DNA of 64,000 nt from assembly GCF_020886775.1 (NCBI RefSeq), contig NZ_AP024525.1, positions 3,410,001 through 3,474,000 on the forward strand, in the 5' to 3' direction. Source of the stretch: Sinomonas cyclohexanicum. Its GTDB lineage: Bacteria; Actinomycetota; Actinomycetes; Actinomycetales; Micrococcaceae. The notes under the pieces were generated by a model, which was given only the letters and a program-made list of their open reading frames with translations, had not been told where the DNA came from and did no database searches. Each line of letters starts with the position of its first letter. The stretch's first letter is position 1. Positions 1-8,323 of the stretch are shown here, piece after piece. Made by a program: the position numbers and the translations under genes.

Positions 1-1259
1 AGCACGCGCCCCGCACGCTCCGCCAGCCGGGCCGCGAGCGCGGCCACGTCCTCGTCCGGCTCCGCGTGCAGGGTCGCGGTCAGCGAGCCGCCGACGGCGT
101 CGAGCACCGCATCGCGCTCGGCCTCCGACCCGTAGCGCACCACCAGCGTCATCGGCCCGAAGCACTCCTCGAGCAGGACGTCGGGGCGCGCGAGGACGCG
201 GGCGGCGTCGACCGCGAGGACCACGGGGCGGGCCCCGCCGCCCGACGTGTCCTGCCCAGGATCGCCAATCACGGCCGTGGCCCCGCCCTCGGCCACGAGC
301 CGCCGAAGCCCGGCGGGGAATGCGTCCGCGATCCGCGCCGTGAGCATGGGCCCGCCGGCATGGGCGGCGGCCTCGGCGGCAAGGGCCGGCTCGAAGCCGG
401 CCCCGGCGGGGACGAGCACGAGCCCGGGCTTGGTGCAGAACTGCCCCACGCCGAGCGTGAACGACGCCGCGAGGCCGGCCGCGAGCTCCGCCGTCCGGGC
501 CTCCGCGGCGGCCGGCGTCACGACCACGGGGTTGATCGAGCCCAGCTCGCCGTAGAACGGGATCGGGTCGGGCCGCGCGGATGCGAGGTCGAACAGCGCG
601 CGGCCGCCGGACAGCGATCCGGTGAACCCGACGGCGGTGATGCCGGGCGCCTGGACGAGCGCGTTCCCCGCCGTGCGCCCGAGCACAAGGCCGAACACGC
701 CGTCGGGCGCGCCGGCCCCGGCGAGCGCGCCGGCAACGATCCGCGCCGTCCGCACCGAGAGCTCGGGGTGTCCCGAGTGGCCCTTGACGACGACGGGGCA
801 TCCCACCGCGAGCGCGCTGGCCGTGTCCCCGCCGGCCACGGAGAACGCGAACGGGAAGTTGCTCGCGGAGAAGACGGCGACGGGGCCGAGCGGGCGGAGG
901 ATGCGGCGCAGGTCGGGCTGCGGCGGCATGGCATCCGGCCGCGCCCGGTCGATGATGGCCTCGAGGTACGCGCCGTCGCGCACCACGGACGCGAACAGGC
1001 GCAGCTGCCCGGTGGTGCGGGCCACTTCGCCGGTGAGCCGCGCGGCGGGCAGGTGGGACTCGCGCTCCGCGATTGCGACGAGCTCGTCGCGCGCGGCGTC
1101 CAGCGCCTCGGCGACGGCCTCGAGCCAGGCGGCCCGCTCGCCGTCGGACGCTGCGGCGGCGGGCGCGGCGGCGCGGACGGCGGCACGCACGACGGCGTCG
1201 AGCACCTCGGGCGTCGTGTCCGCGGTGGTCTCGGGGACGAGGAGGGCGGGGGCGGTCAT
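1..1259 (-). CDS. 2,5-dioxovalerate (alpha-ketoglutarate semialdehyde) dehydrogenase, 3' end beyond window
   Basis: NAD(P)-dependent aldehyde dehydrogenase; 419 codons are visible from ATG at 1259 and the C-terminus lies outside the window. Landmarks are ASNFPFAFS in the cofactor region, FTGS, the catalytic glutamate in FYGELGSINP (E238) and the nucleophilic cysteine in GQFCTKPG (C275). The FYGELGSINP / GQFCTKPG combination is typical of the ketoglutarate-semialdehyde dehydrogenase branch, which makes 2-oxoglutarate in the last step of oxidative uronate and aldarate catabolism. Its ATG overlaps the stop of the upstream enolase-superfamily gene by ATGA, so it is probably translationally coupled as the last visible gene of the operon. 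Substrate is inferred from the neighbours. Confidence 0.9.
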   Translation of the reverse strand, partial: MTAPALLVPETTADTTPEVLDAVVRAAVRAAAPAAAASDGERAAWLEAVAEALDAARDELVAIAERESHLPAARLTGEVARTTGQLRLFASVVRDGAYLEAIIDRARPDAMPPQPDLRRILRPLGPVAVFSASNFPFAFSVAGGDTASALAVGCPVVVKGHSGHPELSVRTARIVAGALAGAGAPDGVFGLVLGRTAGNALVQAPGITAVGFTGSLSGGRALFDLASARPDPIPFYGELGSINPVVVTPAAAEARTAELAAGLAASFTLGVGQFCTKPGLVLVPAGAGFEPALAAEAAAHAGGPMLTARIADAFPAGLRRLVAEGGATAVIGDPGQDTSGGGARPVVLAVDAARVLARPDVLLEECFGPMTLVVRYGSEAERDAVLDAVGGSLTATLHAEPDEDVAALAARLAERAGRV

Positions 1260-2389
1260 GCGTGGTCTCCTAGGGGTGTGGCGGCTGACAGGACGGCGGG
1301 GGCCGCAAGCCGCTCGACGAACTCGAGGCCCAGGCCAGGAGCCGGCTCGAGGTGGACGGCGGCGCCCTTGCGAACGACTGGCGACGGTGCGGCGAGCAGC
1401 CCGAGCGTCTCGAAGGCGGTGTCCTCGACCTCCTCGACGTGCACGGCGCCGGGCAGGGTTGCGGCGAGCTGGGCCGAGAGGTCGGTGAGCAGGTGCGGTG
1501 CGAGCTCCACGGATCCGGACGCCGCGAGCGCCGCGATGCGCCGGAACGGCGTGATCCCGCCGACGCGGATGATGTTCGGCTGGATGATGTCGCACGCGCC
1601 GGCCACGAGGTACTCGCGGAAGCGCTGGAGCGTGTGGAGGTTCTCCCCCACGGCGATCGGCACGGACACGGACCGGCGCAGCTGCACGTGTCCGTCGAGG
1701 TCCTCGGCGCGCAGGGGCTCCTCGAGCCAGTGCAGCCCGAACCGCTCGAGCGCGGCGACGGCCCGCCGCGCGGCGGGCAGGTCCCAGCGCTGGTTCGCGT
1801 CGACCATGAGCCGCCGGTGCGGCCCGAGGACCTCACGCACTGCGGCGACCCGCTCGACGTCCTCCTCGATGTCCGGCCCGCCGACCTTGATCTTGACCGC
1901 GCCGTACCCCGCGGCGACCCACCGGTGGACCTGGTCGAGGAGTTCCTCGAGGCTGTAGTGCAGGTTCACGCCGGACCCGTAGGCGGGCATCGACGCACGA
2001 CGCCGCCCCAGCAGTCCCGCGATCGGCTCGCCGAGGCGGCGGGCGGTCAGGTCCCAGAGTGCGAGGTCGAGGCCCGCGAGCGCGATGGTCGTCAGGCCGC
2101 CCCCTCCGGCCTCGTGCAGATGCCGCCAGAGGGAGTCCCACACGGCCTCGGGGTGCGTGGGCCCGCCGACGGCGGCCCGTGCGATGTCCTCCTCGAGGAG
2201 GCCGCGCACCGCACCGGCGCCGATGGTCGGGGTCCACGAGAATCCTGTGCCACGGTTGCCTGCCGTGTCCTCGACGTCGACGACGATGACGTGGACCTCG
2301 GGCACGTCCGGTCCCCAGGGCCGCGGGAGCGGCGGGACGAGGAGCCTCGTGGTGAGGGAGGCGAGCACCGGCTCGGGCGAGGTGCTCAC
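1256..2389 (-). CDS. Mandelate racemase/muconate lactonizing enzyme family protein (probable aldarate dehydratase or galactarolactone cycloisomerase)
   Basis: Enolase-superfamily enzyme, 377 aa, GTG start overlapping the stop of the upstream dehydratase (GTGA). The MR-type active site is visible: KIK at 166-168, metal ligands D197 (VDAN), E223/E224 (WLEEPL) and E249 (GEN), and the D267/H299 pair matching the Asp-His dyad of mandelate racemase. Between a uronate dehydrogenase-like SDR and a 5-dehydro-4-deoxyglucarate dehydratase, the expected job is to turn the aldarolactone or aldarate into 5-dehydro-4-deoxyglucarate. An Agrobacterium-type galactarolactone cycloisomerase belongs to this superfamily and would let one enzyme bridge the two steps. 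Which reaction it performs cannot be decided from sequence alone. Confidence 0.85.
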   Translation of the reverse strand: MSTSPEPVLASLTTRLLVPPLPRPWGPDVPEVHVIVVDVEDTAGNRGTGFSWTPTIGAGAVRGLLEEDIARAAVGGPTHPEAVWDSLWRHLHEAGGGGLTTIALAGLDLALWDLTARRLGEPIAGLLGRRRASMPAYGSGVNLHYSLEELLDQVHRWVAAGYGAVKIKVGGPDIEEDVERVAAVREVLGPHRRLMVDANQRWDLPAARRAVAALERFGLHWLEEPLRAEDLDGHVQLRRSVSVPIAVGENLHTLQRFREYLVAGACDIIQPNIIRVGGITPFRRIAALAASGSVELAPHLLTDLSAQLAATLPGAVHVEEVEDTAFETLGLLAAPSPVVRKGAAVHLEPAPGLGLEFVERLAAPAVLSAATPLGDHA

Positions 2390-3369
2390 GACACCGTGAG
2401 GGCGTCGGTGCCCACCAGTGAACCGGCGGGGCCCGCGGCCGGCTCGGCCGCGGCCAGCTCTGCACCGACAGCCAGGATCCGCTCGAGCTCGGCGAGGTGC
2501 TCCGGCGAGGGGTCCACGAGCGGCGGCCGGACCCCGCCCACGGGCAGCCCGCCGAGGCGCACGCCGGCCTTGACGAGCGAGACCCCGTAGCCCGGCACGG
2601 CGTCCCGCAGCGCGACGAGCGGGCGGTAGAACCGCTCGAGCAGCTCACGGCGCCGCGCTTCGTCCCCCGCGGCGTACGCACGGTAGTGCGCGTTGGCGAC
2701 CTCGGGGGCCATCGCGAACGCCGCAGACGAGTACAGCGGCATCCCGATCCCCCGGTACGCACCCTGGGTGAGCTCGGCCGTGAGGAGTCCGTTGAAGAAC
2801 TGGAAGTCGGCGCGGCCCGTGGCCTCGACGGCGAGGACCACCTCCTGGGTCACGCCGATGTCCCCGACGCCATCCTTGAACCCGACGATCTGGGGGTCGG
2901 CAGCGAGGCGCGCGACGGCGTCGGGCGTGAACTTCGCGTTCGCGCGGTGGTACACGACGAGCTCGAGCGACGTCGCCGCGGCGATCGCCTCGACGTACCG
3001 CTCGAGGCCCGCGACGGGCGCGTTGACGAGATAGGGGGGCAGCACGAGCAGGCCGTCGGCGCCGGCGTCCTCGGCGGCCTTGGCCGCCTCGATCGCGTGC
3101 CCGAGCGGGCCGCCTGTCCCGCCGATCACGGGGACGCGGGTGCCGCCGGGGGCGGCCCCCTCTTGGACTGCGTCGACCGCGGCGCGCACGACGGCGCCCG
3201 CCTCCTTTGCGGTGAGCGCGTGGTACTCGCCGGTGCCGCACGCGGCGAAGACGCCCCCGGGGCGATGCGGGAGGCGGGAGGCGATGTGCTCACGGGTGAG
3301 TCCGGTGTCCACGGCGCCGGAGGCGTCGTAGGCGGTGACGGGGAAGAAGAGGATGCCGTCGAAGTGCAT
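2386..3369 (-). CDS. kdgD: 5-dehydro-4-deoxyglucarate dehydratase (DapA/NAL family)
   Basis: Class I aldolase-fold dehydratase, 327 aa. I chose ATG 3369 because AAGGAG sits 4 nt upstream and the protein then begins as family members do (MHFDGILFFPVTAY). GTGE at 45-48 replaces the GTTGE-type loop, Y140 (VVYHRANAKF) is the acid/base tyrosine and K165 (IVGFKDGVGD) the Schiff-base lysine. The reaction is decarboxylating dehydration of 5-dehydro-4-deoxyglucarate to 2,5-dioxovalerate, the substrate of the aldehyde dehydrogenase two genes downstream. The stop overlaps the GTG of the enolase-superfamily gene. The HRANAK motif separates it from dihydrodipicolinate synthase. Confidence 0.9.
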   Translation of the reverse strand: MHFDGILFFPVTAYDASGAVDTGLTREHIASRLPHRPGGVFAACGTGEYHALTAKEAGAVVRAAVDAVQEGAAPGGTRVPVIGGTGGPLGHAIEAAKAAEDAGADGLLVLPPYLVNAPVAGLERYVEAIAAATSLELVVYHRANAKFTPDAVARLAADPQIVGFKDGVGDIGVTQEVVLAVEATGRADFQFFNGLLTAELTQGAYRGIGMPLYSSAAFAMAPEVANAHYRAYAAGDEARRRELLERFYRPLVALRDAVPGYGVSLVKAGVRLGGLPVGGVRPPLVDPSPEHLAELERILAVGAELAAAEPAAGPAGSLVGTDALTVS

Positions 3370-3388
3370 GGTTCTCCTTTGGAGGGTG

Positions 3389-4348
3389 TCAGCTGAGGTG
3401 GGCAGAGGTGGTCGCGAGGGGCTCGCCGGCGAGCTCGGTGCGCCACGAGCGCTGCGGCCGCCAGCCGAGCAGCCGCAGGGCCTTGGCCGAGGAGAACGCG
3501 GCCTGGGTGCCGGTGAGGGGCTCGGCGATCCGCTCGGTGCCGGGGAAGTACTGCGGCACGAGCTCGGCGAGCGGGGCGCGGGCCATGGCGTCGTCGGCGC
3601 CGACGAAGAACACCTCCCCGTTGGGCACCTCGTGCGCTCCCTCGAGCCAGCGCTCGGTGAACCCCGCGGCATCGCGCGCGTCGACGTAGTTGAAGAGGGA
3701 GACGGCGGCGAGCTCGGGGCAGGCGAGGCGCTCGGCCACGGTGTGGCCCTGCTGCGTCGGGGCACCGTGCCACTCCTGCGGGCTGATGACGAAGCACGGC
3801 CGGAACGCGCCGACGCGGAACGCGTCCCCCCGCGCCGCGACGAACATGCGCACGGTCGCCTCCATGGTCGCCTTCGAGAGCGCATAGGCGTTCCACGGGG
3901 CGATCGGGTGCTCCTCGTCGATGGGCAGATACTCCGGCGCCCACCCCTGCGGCGCCCCGTAGCCGAGCACCGTGGGACTCGACGCGACGAGCGCGCGCCC
4001 GGCGCCGGCGTCGGCCGCCGCGGTGAGCACCGAGAGGCAAAGCTGCGCGTTGGTCCGCAGGATCACGTCCTCGGGCGCGCTGAACGGCACCGCGATCGCG
4101 GCGAGGTGCACGACGCCGTCGGGCCGCAGCCGCTCGAACGCCGTCCGGGTCGCGGCGGCGTCGGTGAGGTCGACGGCGAGCTGCCGCACGCCGTCGTGCA
4201 CGAGCTCCGACGGCGCGCGGTCGAGTGAGACGACCTCGTGGCCGCGGGCGGCGAGGTGGTTCGCAACGCTCACGCCGAGGCGGCCGGATCCGCCGGTAAC
4301 GACGATGCGGGACGATGAGCCAGAGGAGGCAGAAGGGTTCCAGCTCAT
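3389..4348 (-). CDS. NAD-dependent epimerase/dehydratase family protein, probable uronate dehydrogenase
   Basis: Extended SDR, 319 aa, ATG 4348 overlapping the upstream stop (ATGA). The Rossmann motif is TGGSGRLG (18-25), followed by a D-rich adenine pocket (AVDLTD, 58-63) and catalytic Y155/K159 (YALSK). Uronate dehydrogenases of this fold oxidise galacturonate or glucuronate to aldarolactone; the gene sits directly before the dehydratase, cycloisomerase-like and ketoglutarate-semialdehyde dehydrogenase genes, which makes that role likely. It is longer than typical uronate dehydrogenases (about 265 aa), mostly from a serine-rich N-terminus and insertions, so a different sugar-acid dehydrogenase or an epimerase remains possible. 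Confidence 0.8.
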   Translation of the reverse strand: MSWNPSASSGSSSRIVVTGGSGRLGVSVANHLAARGHEVVSLDRAPSELVHDGVRQLAVDLTDAAATRTAFERLRPDGVVHLAAIAVPFSAPEDVILRTNAQLCLSVLTAAADAGAGRALVASSPTVLGYGAPQGWAPEYLPIDEEHPIAPWNAYALSKATMEATVRMFVAARGDAFRVGAFRPCFVISPQEWHGAPTQQGHTVAERLACPELAAVSLFNYVDARDAAGFTERWLEGAHEVPNGEVFFVGADDAMARAPLAELVPQYFPGTERIAEPLTGTQAAFSSAKALRLLGWRPQRSWRTELAGEPLATTSAHLS

Positions 4349-5739
4349 CGGGCGGCCGCCTTCTCGGCGGTGGCGACGGCCGCGTCGCGCGTCGGCGCGT
4401 CTTCGAGCGGGAGGCCGAAGTCCGCGATCCGGACGGGCTGGCCGGTGCGGAGCGACTCGTTGCCGGCGATCCCGACCAGGACGCTGCGCACGCCGTCGGC
4501 CCACCCGGCCTGGCGGCGGAGCGGGTCCTCGGCCGGGCCGCGGAACACGTCGTCGAGCAGCATGGAGTCGCCGCCGCCGTGCCCGCCCGCGCCCTCGTGG
4601 ACCTCGACGATCCGTGCGGGCTCCCACAGGCGCTGGACGCGCACGATCGTGCCCTCGGGCCGGGCCGCGGCGCCGGTCAGGTGGGGGTCCGCAGCGGCGG
4701 AGGGGTCCAAGGTGTGCTTGTCCGGGGCGACCGAGCCGCGCTCCACGACCTCGATCTCGACCCGGCCCTCGGTGCCGTTGATCGCCACGCGGTAGCCCTC
4801 CCATGGCGAGTGCGCCACGAGCGTGTACGCCATCGACGCGCCGCCGCGGTAGCCGACCACGAGGCTCAGGTTGTCCTCGATGTCGATCCCCTCGGTGAAG
4901 ACGTCACGATCGCGGAGGTAGCCGTCGTCGGCCTCGGCGTCGAGGTAGAGCTCGCGGAGCTTCTCGTCCGCGGCGAGGTCGAGGTTGAAGGGGTCGGTGC
5001 GGTCCGGGTTGTCGCGGCTCAGCTCGGGCCGCTCGCCGAGGCCACGTGCGGCGGCGTTGGCGGCGCCGTAGAAGCGCAGGCCGCCTTGGGCGTAGACGGT
5101 CTCGGGGACGTCGTCGAGCCACCAGTTGACGAGGTCGAAGTGGTGAGTGGACTTGTGCACGAGGAGGCCGCCCGAGTTGGCCTTGTGCCGGTGCCAGCGG
5201 CGGAAGTAGTCCGCGCCGTGGACTGTGTCGAGGCACCACTCGAAGTGGACAGAGGTGACCTTGCCGATCTGCCCGGACTGGATGATGTCCTTGATGACCG
5301 AGTTGCGGGGCGAGTACCGGTAGTTGAACGTGACGACGAGCTTGGCGCCGGACGTCTCTTTCTCGCGCCGCGCCGCGTCGACGATGCTGCGCAGCCCCTC
5401 GGCGCTCGTGGTGAGCGGCTTCTCGCACACGACGTCGACGCCGCGCGCGAGCGCCGCGGTCACGTAGCGGGCGTGGGTGGAGTCGGGCGACGTGACCACG
5501 ATGGCGTGTGGGCGCTCGACGCTGAACATCTCCTCGAGCCGCTCGGGCGTGTAGTGGAGCGGGACGGGGCCGGAGGCCACGGCCGCCCGCGAGTCGTAGT
5601 GGGACATGCGCCGCTCATTCGTGTCGACGAACGCGACCACACGCCCTTGGCCGGCATGGCTGCCGGCCAGGGCGTCGATGTACATCTGGGCACGCGACCC
5701 GGTGCCGACGATGGCGTAGCTGCGGGGTTCGGGGGACAT
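4345..5739 (-). CDS. Gfo/Idh/MocA family oxidoreductase
   Basis: First gene of the uronate operon, 464 aa, ATG preceded by AAGGAG. It has an N-terminal NAD(P)-binding fold (VGTGSRAQMY, 11-20), the family hallmark EKP at 106-108, and the C-terminal sandwich domain with the STHHFDL segment holding the expected catalytic histidines. At 464 aa it is longer than the usual 330-390 aa. Family members oxidise, reduce or rearrange sugars, sugar acids or inositols, and several act in glycoside cleavage by transient oxidation. Here it may prepare an oligosaccharide-derived uronate for the downstream enzymes; the substrate is not inferable. It is translationally coupled to the SDR gene. Confidence 0.85.
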   Translation of the reverse strand: MSPEPRSYAIVGTGSRAQMYIDALAGSHAGQGRVVAFVDTNERRMSHYDSRAAVASGPVPLHYTPERLEEMFSVERPHAIVVTSPDSTHARYVTAALARGVDVVCEKPLTTSAEGLRSIVDAARREKETSGAKLVVTFNYRYSPRNSVIKDIIQSGQIGKVTSVHFEWCLDTVHGADYFRRWHRHKANSGGLLVHKSTHHFDLVNWWLDDVPETVYAQGGLRFYGAANAAARGLGERPELSRDNPDRTDPFNLDLAADEKLRELYLDAEADDGYLRDRDVFTEGIDIEDNLSLVVGYRGGASMAYTLVAHSPWEGYRVAINGTEGRVEIEVVERGSVAPDKHTLDPSAAADPHLTGAAARPEGTIVRVQRLWEPARIVEVHEGAGGHGGGDSMLLDDVFRGPAEDPLRRQAGWADGVRSVLVGIAGNESLRTGQPVRIADFGLPLEDAPTRDAAVATAEKAAAR

Positions 5740-5785
5740 TGAGGTCTCCTTGCGAAGGCTCCGGCGACGCCTCCCTCGGCGCTCA

Positions 5786-5797
5786 GTAACCGGTTTC
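5786..5797. promoter_or_regulatory. Candidate operator at the start site of the uronate operon
   Basis: GTAACCGGTTTC contains the perfect 8-bp palindrome AACCGGTT and covers the predicted transcription start of the minus-strand operon (-10 at 5803-5808). It shares the ACCGG core with the longer palindrome at 5830-5851; centres are 49 bp apart. A LacI- or GntR-like repressor is a guess. Confidence 0.45.
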
Positions 5798-5802
5798 TCA
5801 CC

Positions 5803-5831
5803 ACGGTACCCGCAGCCGCGCCCCGTGCCAA
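5803..5831 (-). promoter_or_regulatory. Probable sigma70-type promoter of the uronate operon
   Basis: Read on the minus strand: -35 TTGGCA (5831-5826), 17-nt spacer, -10 TACCGT (5808-5803). The predicted start is near 5796, giving a leader of roughly 57 nt to the ATG at 5739. Both candidate operators flank or overlap this element. Confidence 0.55.
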
Positions 5832-5851
5832 GGGTTTACCGGAAAACCCTT
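5830..5851. promoter_or_regulatory. 22-bp near-perfect palindrome overlapping the -35 of the uronate operon promoter
   Basis: Half-sites AAGGGTTT (5830-5837) and AAACCCTT (5844-5851) flank a CCGG-centred core; only one symmetric pair mismatches. It overlaps the predicted -35 hexamer, as expected for a repressor site, and pairs with the shorter CCGG palindrome at the start site. The cognate regulator is not evident in the window. Confidence 0.55.
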
Positions 5852-5896
5852 GCCGACCCGTCGTCGCGCCCACATTTCGGTACCTGCCGTGCGGAT

Positions 5897-5926
5897 TTGA
5901 CCGGAGCCGCGGGGTCTGTCCAAGAT
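5897..5926 (+). promoter_or_regulatory. Candidate promoter of the ANTAR regulator gene
   Basis: TTGACC (5897-5902), 18-nt spacer and CAAGAT (5921-5926) upstream of the gene starting at 6040. The rest of the roughly 300-bp divergent interval 5740-6039 holds the minus-strand promoter and operators described above and nothing else I can recognise. Confidence 0.35.
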
Positions 5927-6039
5927 GAGCGGCAGGGGGACGGGCCACGCCACGGCCCCCGAGCGCTCAAGAAATGGGCACCTGCCACTCGTCCGCGGCC
6001 CCTGCATGCCCGCAGGCCGTGTCCCCTGAGGAGCGCTCC

Positions 6040-6765
6040 ATGGCCGCCCGGCCTCCGCACGACCCTGCCACCCCAGACCCCATCCACCTGCTGCTGGCGC
6101 ATACCGACCTCAGCTCGCTCCTCGGCGCCCTCACCGTGCGCACGCAGATGCTGCTCTCGCGCCTTGCGCCCGCCGAGTGCGGGATCGTGCTTCGGCGGCG
6201 CAATCACTCCGCGCCCACCGCCGCGGGCAGTTCCGATGCCCTGGCCGGGCTGATCGAGGAGAGGCTCGCGGACGACGACGCCGACCTCGCCACCGCGCTT
6301 GACCGCGGCAGCTCCGCCGCGCACGTCCGGCTCCCCGCCCCCTGGGCATCGACGGCCGCATGGGGCCTCGACGCCGGGCTCCTCGTGGCGCCCGTCGCCG
6401 CCGGCCCGACCGCGCGGGCAGCACTGGCGATGATCGGCGCCATTCCCCCGGACCTTCCCGGGCGGCGTAGGATCCTGGCCGGCATCGGGCGGCTCCGGAA
6501 CCAGGCATCATGGGCGCTGCGGCTCGGGGTGCGGTTCGCCGACCACGAAGAACGGTCACAGCATCGGGCGCACGCGATGGAGCATCGCACGGTCATCGAC
6601 GTCGCCGTCGGCGTCATCATGGCCCAGAGCCGATGCTCCGCGGAGGAGGCGTTCGGCATCCTGCGGAGAGCATCGAACAACCGGAACATCAAGGTCCACG
6701 ATGTCGCCGCCGAGCTGGTCCAGCGCATCCACCCCGAGCTCCCGCAGACGGCGTTCGTCGACTGA
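6040..6765 (+). CDS. GAF-like/ANTAR domain transcription antitermination regulator
   Basis: The 241-aa product has an N-terminal GAF-like sensor region (about 15-160) and a C-terminal ANTAR domain (about 180-235) with the usual ERRTVIDVAVGVIM-like helix (here MEHRTVIDVAVGVIMAQ) and the alanine/leucine hairpin-binding helices after it. ANTAR proteins bind paired RNA hairpins and suppress termination. I chose ATG 6040 because GAGGAG lies 6 nt upstream; an in-frame ATG at 5974 would add 22 residues but has no good ribosome site. It stands alone between the uronate and rhamnose operons, so a role in controlling either is only positional inference. The signal sensed is unknown. Confidence 0.85.
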   Translation: MAARPPHDPATPDPIHLLLAHTDLSSLLGALTVRTQMLLSRLAPAECGIVLRRRNHSAPTAAGSSDALAGLIEERLADDDADLATALDRGSSAAHVRLPAPWASTAAWGLDAGLLVAPVAAGPTARAALAMIGAIPPDLPGRRRILAGIGRLRNQASWALRLGVRFADHEERSQHRAHAMEHRTVIDVAVGVIMAQSRCSAEEAFGILRRASNNRNIKVHDVAAELVQRIHPELPQTAFVD

Positions 6766-6817
6766 GCAGGGGCCGATGGGGCGCGGCGCGTTCGGGCACC
6801 GTGCCCCTCGAGAGGGT

Positions 6818-8323
6818 CTACACCGCCGCGGGCACGTGCTCCCGCAGCTCGACGCTGGCCCGGACGGCCGCGCGGAGGGCGGCCAGGCCACCGGAGAGCG
6901 CCCCGGCCGCGCGGGCCTGGACGAGCACGTTGCCGAGCGCCGTCGCCTCGACGGGGCCCGCGAGCACCGGCAGCCCGGTCGCGGCCGCGGTGAGCCGGCA
7001 CAGGAGCTCGTTCTGCGACCCGCCGCCCACCACGTGCACCACCCGGGGGCGCCGCCCCGACAGCTCGGCGGCCCGCGCGATCGTGCGCGCGTAGGCGGCC
7101 GCGAGGCTGTCGAGGATGCAGCGTACGACGGCGCCGGGCGCCTCCGCGAGCGGCTCGCCCCGGCGCGCCGCAGCGGCCGCGATCCTTGCGGGCATGCCGC
7201 CGGGGGCGATGAACTCGTCCGAGTCGACGTCGACCTGCGGGCCCCCGGCAGGCAGCGCTGCGGCCGCCTCGAGCAGCCCCTCGAGCGTGAGGCCGCGGCC
7301 CTCGGATGCCCACTGGCGCTGGCATTCGCTCAGGAGCCAGAGCCCGCCGACGTTGCGCAGGTAGCGGATGGTGCCGTCCACGCCGCGTTCGTTCGTGAAG
7401 TTGGCCGCCCGGCTTTCCTCGGTGAGCACGGGCGTCTGGAGTTCGACGCCCACGAGCGACCACGTTCCCGAGGAGATGTATGCGACGTCATCCCCCGCAA
7501 TGGCCCCGCCCGCCTCCACCGGCACGGCCGCGACGGCAGAGGCGGTGTCGTGCGAGCCGACCGCGACCACGGGCGTGTCCGCGGGCAGCCCGGTGCGCTC
7601 GACAACCAACGGCAGGAGCGTGCCATACGCCTGGCCCGGGGCGATGAGCTCCGGAAAGAGCCCCTCGGGCAGCCCGAGCGCCTCGAACAGCTCGCGCGAC
7701 CAGGTCCCCGTGCGCGCGTCGAGGAGCCCGGTCGTGGACGCGTTCGTCTCCTCGGTGCGGCGCGCGCCGGTGAGCCAGAACGCGAGCAGGTCCGGGATGA
7801 GCAGTGCCTCGTACCCGTCCAGGCGCGGCTCGGCCGCGAGCTGGTAGACCGTGGTGAAGGGCAGGAACTGCAGGCCGGTGACCTCGTAGAGCCGTTCGGG
7901 CGGGACCGTGCCGTGCACGGTCGGGACGGTGGCGTGGGTCCGTCCGTCGCGGTAGGCGTACACGGGCTCCTTGAGCCGTCCCGCGGCGTCGACGAGGCCG
8001 TAGTCCACGGCCCATGTGTCGATGCCGATGCTCTCGATCCGCAGCCCGCGCTGCCGCGAAGCATCGGCGGCCTTGCCCAGGCCCGTCATGACCTCGGCGA
8101 AGATCCCGGGCGCGTCCCACCGCAGCACGCGCGCGCCGCTGCGGTCCACGCCGTCGTCGATCACGCCGTTGGGGAAGCGGTGGACGACGTCGAGCGCGAC
8201 CTTCGCGGCGCCGTCGTGCGTCCTGCCCTGCTCACCCGCCGCACCGCCGTTCGTGACGGTGGCGAGGATGACGCGTCCGGAGGAGGCACCGACGTCGACC
8301 GCGACAAACATCCTGGCGCTCAT
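6818..8323 (-). CDS. rhaB: Rhamnulokinase
   Basis: FGGY-family carbohydrate kinase, 501 aa. The N-terminal phosphate loop region reads VDVGASSGR, and the C-terminal ATPase half carries ISSGTWSLVGVE, FTNERGVDG (nucleotide/sugar contacts specific to rhamnulokinases) and VVGGGSQNELLCRL. It phosphorylates L-rhamnulose at O1. The ATG overlaps the stop of the aldolase/dehydrogenase gene (8320-8323), and it is the last gene of the rhamnose operon. The first catalytic aspartate is expected in GSHDTASAV. Identity is well supported by both sequence and neighbours. Confidence 0.93.
   Translation of the reverse strand: MSARMFVAVDVGASSGRVILATVTNGGAAGEQGRTHDGAAKVALDVVHRFPNGVIDDGVDRSGARVLRWDAPGIFAEVMTGLGKAADASRQRGLRIESIGIDTWAVDYGLVDAAGRLKEPVYAYRDGRTHATVPTVHGTVPPERLYEVTGLQFLPFTTVYQLAAEPRLDGYEALLIPDLLAFWLTGARRTEETNASTTGLLDARTGTWSRELFEALGLPEGLFPELIAPGQAYGTLLPLVVERTGLPADTPVVAVGSHDTASAVAAVPVEAGGAIAGDDVAYISSGTWSLVGVELQTPVLTEESRAANFTNERGVDGTIRYLRNVGGLWLLSECQRQWASEGRGLTLEGLLEAAAALPAGGPQVDVDSDEFIAPGGMPARIAAAAARRGEPLAEAPGAVVRCILDSLAAAYARTIARAAELSGRRPRVVHVVGGGSQNELLCRLTAAATGLPVLAGPVEATALGNVLVQARAAGALSGGLAALRAAVRASVELREHVPAAV

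Noticed and set aside
66-1958. 630-aa plus-strand reading frame across the uronate operon
   Set aside because: Arg/Gly/Ala-rich antisense shadow of two well-supported minus-strand enzymes; no domain pattern or start signal.
3370-3885. Upstream extension of the 5-dehydro-4-deoxyglucarate dehydratase frame
   Set aside because: Overlaps the SDR gene almost entirely and is Arg/Ser/Pro-rich; AAGGAG before ATG 3369 fixes the start.
6794-6806. GGGCACCGTGCCC palindrome as terminator between the ANTAR gene and rhaB
   Set aside because: Too short to form a stable loop-bearing stem and such sequences are frequent at this GC content.
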